5,648 bases of DNA from Anaerolineales bacterium UBA2029 (GTDB lineage: Bacteria > Chloroflexota > Anaerolineae > Aggregatilineales > Aggregatilineaceae). The notes under the pieces were generated by a model that was not told the origin of the DNA, ran no database searches, and was given only the letters and a program-made list of their open reading frames with translations. Position 1 is the first letter of the stretch, and each line of letters begins with the position of its first letter. The DNA lies in the NCBI GenBank assembly GCA_002332795.1, contig DDBP01000318.1, positions 1-5,648 on the forward strand, read 5' to 3'. Shown here in pieces: positions 5,613 through 5,648 of the stretch. The position numbers and the translations under genes are program-made.

Positions 5613-5625
5613 GGCAACCCCCTGG
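5610..5625. repeat. Inverted repeat overlapping the candidate promoter
   Basis: CCAGG and CCTGG form five-base arms around a six-base centre, touching the TGG of the extended -10. This would be a sensible place for an operator. It could also be the remnant of a terminator for a gene outside the window, but no T-run accompanies it on either strand. Confidence 0.25.
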
Positions 5626-5648
5626 CTCACTAGAGCGTGTTATGCACT

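Noticed and set aside
5513..5617. N-terminal extension of the sigma factor from a TTG codon
   Set aside because: The added 35 residues do not look like sigma region 2, cross the candidate promoter and repeats, and the ATG at 5512 has its own ribosome site.

Overview
The window is about 62% GC and every gene lies on the minus strand, so transcription runs from high to low coordinates. The gene style suggests a member of the Chloroflexota, perhaps Anaerolineae-like. The clues are a small ECF-type sigma factor paired with a short single-pass membrane protein, a sensorless histidine kinase with an HEIRIPLTSIKGY-type H-box, and bacterial-type SucC/SucD. This assignment rests on recognising protein style, not on a marker gene, and is only moderately certain. 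There is no RNA gene, CRISPR array, transposase or clear sign of recent transfer.

In transcription order there are two blocks. Block 1 (about 5612 to 3201) holds an ECF-like sigma-70 factor, a 142-residue single-pass membrane protein that is probably its anti-sigma partner, and fabH (beta-ketoacyl-ACP synthase III). FabH carries an unusual basic and hydrophobic C-terminal tail. A candidate extended -10 promoter precedes the sigma gene, and a strong intrinsic terminator follows fabH. A second terminator-like hairpin lies about 20 bases further on.

Block 2 (about 3166 to 58) holds a soluble histidine kinase with no sensor or membrane segment, then sucC and sucD, the two subunits of succinyl-CoA synthetase. 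The sucC-sucD gap is 15 bases. A compact hairpin with a short T-run starts directly after the sucD stop. Beyond it, at the left edge, is a GC-rich imperfect palindrome that resembles dispersed intergenic repeats.

In function, block 1 looks like an envelope or lipid unit: a sigma factor, a membrane-held regulator and the enzyme that initiates fatty acid synthesis. Block 2 joins an orphan kinase to a TCA-cycle enzyme. The tandem terminators suggest that the blocks are transcribed separately. No radically new system is apparent. The points most worth checking are the FabH tail, the substituted catalytic motifs of the kinase, and the sigma/membrane-protein/fabH linkage.
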